From assembly GCF_051014685.1 (NCBI RefSeq), contig NC_135058.1, positions 15,316,811-15,380,810 of the forward strand: 64,000 nucleotides of DNA, given 5' to 3'. The position numbers and the translations under genes were made by a program. This DNA is from Ptiloglossa arizonensis. Taxonomy: Eukaryota; Arthropoda; Insecta; Hymenoptera; Colletidae. The notes under the pieces are model-generated. The model saw only the letters and a list, made by a program, of their open reading frames with translations. It made no database searches and was not told the origin of the DNA. Position 1 is the first letter of the stretch, and every line of letters starts with the position of its first letter. Of this stretch, positions 61,598-64,000 are shown piece after piece.

Positions 61598-62857
61598 TGT
61601 TTATGCCTGAATCTCTTGTGATATAATTAAATTGTAACTAATTGGGTAGTATTATAAAAGTTTTCTAAAATATAAATTTTCTTTTCATAAAAAATTAAGT
61701 AGTAAAAATTATATATGTATGATACTTGTAACGTGAGGAATACAAAGTTATACTTCAATTTAAACTCTATTATTAGAAACTCACAAAATCAATGAAAATA
61801 CATAGATTTTTCCAAATAAATCATAAAAAACACTGAATTGTTAATAATTGTAATGATTGTCAAAAAATAGATTAATTTCACAAAGGAAACAATTTCATGT
61901 TTGCGTTAATTATGTTAAATATATTTTTTCGATTTATTTTATATTTCCTAGAAAAATAGTATTCACGCCAGTTTATATTCGTGTATATAGCCTAATTTGT
62001 ACTTATTACTTATTAATAATGTACCTAGTATATTTATTAAACGATGAATTCTAATTTCAGTTAAACACTTACCTTATTTGTTATTTTTATTGTTTATGTC
62101 AGAAAAATGTATACAAGTTGAGGTATTCTTCCTTCACAAATAAAACAAAAAGTCATCAAATAAATAATTTCTTCAAAGGATTTGTAGTCTAATAAGTCCA
62201 TGTTTGTACAACTCCTAAAAATCTTTAACATGAAAAATGAAATATAAACAAGATTGTACTATAGTATTAAAACGTATTCACTTTTTTCGTAATTATTTTC
62301 GTCCTCTTAAAATTCCTATCACTATTTACATAACATACTAGTAATTTAAATTTGACAGTTGTTAATTGACTCACATGTATATATATCGGTCTTATGAGAC
62401 AATAGATTATCATTAACTAATGATAAAAACTAGATGGTAAGTGTAATATTTATGAAATTGAATGATTTCGTTTTCATCATTTTGGTAGCGCGTTATTTAT
62501 AATGCTACCATATTTTAAAATATATTATTGCTAAATTTGATGAGACTATCCGAGACTATTATTACACATTCACTTTTTCAAATGATATATTATTTCGTAT
62601 TTTCTATCTATGATTGAAAATGTACATGTGTGTTTACTTAATTGACATATCGATGCGTATTGTACTTGCTTTACCAGGGGGAGGGGGAGTGTACCGATTT
62701 CAAAAATTAAATTAATAGCACAGTGAAAAAGGGAGCAATATAAATTGATTTATAAAGATAAAAATACTGTTCGAAGAGTCTGTCACTCGTAGTTTACGTA
62801 ATTAAGATTCCGTCACAGCTATGTAATTTTAAACGACAACCAGACTAATGAACAATT

Positions 62858-63006
62858 GTCTGCAGATAGTCTACGGACAATCGGTATGTAACGACGGTCA
62901 AAACAAAAGTCCAGAGATAGAACTTGAACAAATAATGACCTGTATTTTGTTTCAACTCCGTCCAGATGTGAACGCATGACATGTCTGCAAATTATCTACG
63001 GACAAT
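62858..63006. repeat. Pair of 24-bp direct repeats, 125 bp apart
   Basis: Copies at 62858-62881 and 62983-63006 match at 21 of 24 positions (GTCTGCA, six variable bases, CTACGGACAAT). Confidence 0.75.
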
Positions 63007-63013
63007 TGTCCGT
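62998..63013. repeat. Perfect 16-bp palindrome
   Basis: ACGGACAATTGTCCGT reads the same on both strands. It overlaps the end of the second 24-bp repeat copy and has the size of a dimeric protein-binding site or of abutting inverted-repeat ends. Confidence 0.8.
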
Positions 63014-64000
63014 CAGTCTGAATGAGACTTTACGACAATGGAAGCAAAAGATTTTGGTCACTGAAGACTAATGAGCAACTATCCCCATCACAATCGTTTA
63101 GCTACAGTACGAATCACTTAGTTTTATTTCTTCATTACTCTGAAGTAAGAGTAGAAGAGAAAAGTCAAAGGTCGCGTCACAATAGTTTATGCAATCAATA
63201 AATCTCATAGTTAATACACGCCACTCAACCTTATCTGATTCCTTCAATTTACCCTGAACGGCACTGGCTTATGTTACGAATAATATCCAAATACGATATC
63301 GGGTAGCTTCAATTGTACGGTACATCTATTTTCTAATACAGGTATTCTCGGAAGATTAAAATATTTTGTCCTTATTATAGCAAAAATAGAGGGTGCATTT
63401 TGATAGAATCTCACGGTCATGAAAGGGCAGTGGTATATCCGCTCTACATAACCTCGCCCCATAAATTGTTCAAATAGACTTTGTTTACTGTAGCATTAAT
63501 TTAATCGCCACTACTAATCGAACTATAATTTTTTATGGAAACAAAACCTTTTGTAATGATGAATTTTACTACATAAATTTATAAAAGTTTTTACCATCGG
63601 CCGAATATGACCGATCTACTTTGCAAAATATGAAACATTACAAATATTAATGCAATCGATAACTCTTATTACTTTGTACTTTCTGTCATAAAAATTATAT
63701 AAAGCACCATTAAAGGGATTACAATAATTTTACAAGAAAAAGTGAATACGTTTCTGTCATCTTTTTACAAGTTCTTTGAAATTAAAGACATTTTTTTTTA
63801 TTTTGAAGAAATGTTTGATAATATATTTACGAACGCCTCAATTTGTATAGTTTGCTAGAAATTTGTTTGCATAGAAGCATACGGTAACGAGCCAAAATAT
63901 TGTCGAATATTTCGAATTACGATACAAAATATTTCGTTGCTGTAATATAATGTATAACAAACTTTACAGATTGAACACATTTGTTACATAAAAGTTGAAA

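Larger units (their letters stand above)
61122..64000. other. Intergenic, no gene seen, to window end
   Basis: After the HPS5 3' UTR there is 2.4 kb of AT-rich sequence with only short, domain-free frames. It contains a G-run at 62677-62689 and a small cluster of direct and inverted repeats at 62858-63013. Distal regulatory DNA of an unseen gene to the right is possible. Confidence 0.45.

Noticed and set aside
1..64000. CRISPR array, bacterial operon or viral insertion
   Set aside because: All genes are spliced insect genes. No spaced direct-repeat array and no viral protein family was recognised.

Overview
This window is eukaryotic, AT-rich insect DNA. Every gene has introns, splice sites are plain GT-AG with short introns, and the products are those of an arthropod genome: a cuticle or gut chitinase, king-tubby, Hemingway, two CYP301-type mitochondrial P450s and HPS5/Pink. 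Low GC, compact genes, a CYP301 gene pair and a split between CpG-poor housekeeping genes and CpG-rich restricted-expression genes point to Hymenoptera, most likely a bee. That assignment is inference, not proof.

Layout. 1-3569 (+): 3' end of a chitinase of the Cht10 type, running off the left edge. 7007-9335 (-): complete king-tubby. 10194-11439 (+): THO subunit THOC3, divergent from king-tubby. 11826-12694 (+): Hemingway/CFAP97-type gene. 13936-23673 (-): 23-exon TMEM131 orthologue. 25534-29044 (+): RBM28-type nucleolar RNA-binding protein. 31649-41040 (+) and 41193-46155 (-): two CYP301-family mitochondrial P450 genes, tail to tail, with almost the same exon lengths. 49205-52803 (+) and 54948-56421 (+): two genes I do not recognise, encoding basic, Ser-rich, probably disordered proteins that share a short motif. 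57361-61121 (+): complete HPS5 (BLOC-2 subunit).

Exon models were built by hand from splice sites. Reading phase was carried through every junction, and the totals come out as whole codons: king-tubby 415 aa, THOC3 320, Hemingway-like 250, TMEM131 1803, RBM28 783, P450s 516 and 527, the unknowns 735 and 436, HPS5 930.

The genes do not form an operon-like system. Several are housekeeping genes: THO/TREX mRNA export, RBM28 ribosome and snRNP biogenesis, TMEM131 secretory cargo handling, HPS5 lysosome-related organelles. The chitinase and the CYP301 genes both fit cuticle biology, but they are far apart. The spaces between genes hold small repeats: a Tc1/mariner-like MITE, four decayed copies of a roughly 150-bp element, and local tandem duplications, one of which touches a splice donor. 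I found no convincing tRNA, rRNA, CRISPR or viral sequence. The least explained content is the pair of unknown genes at 49-56 kb.
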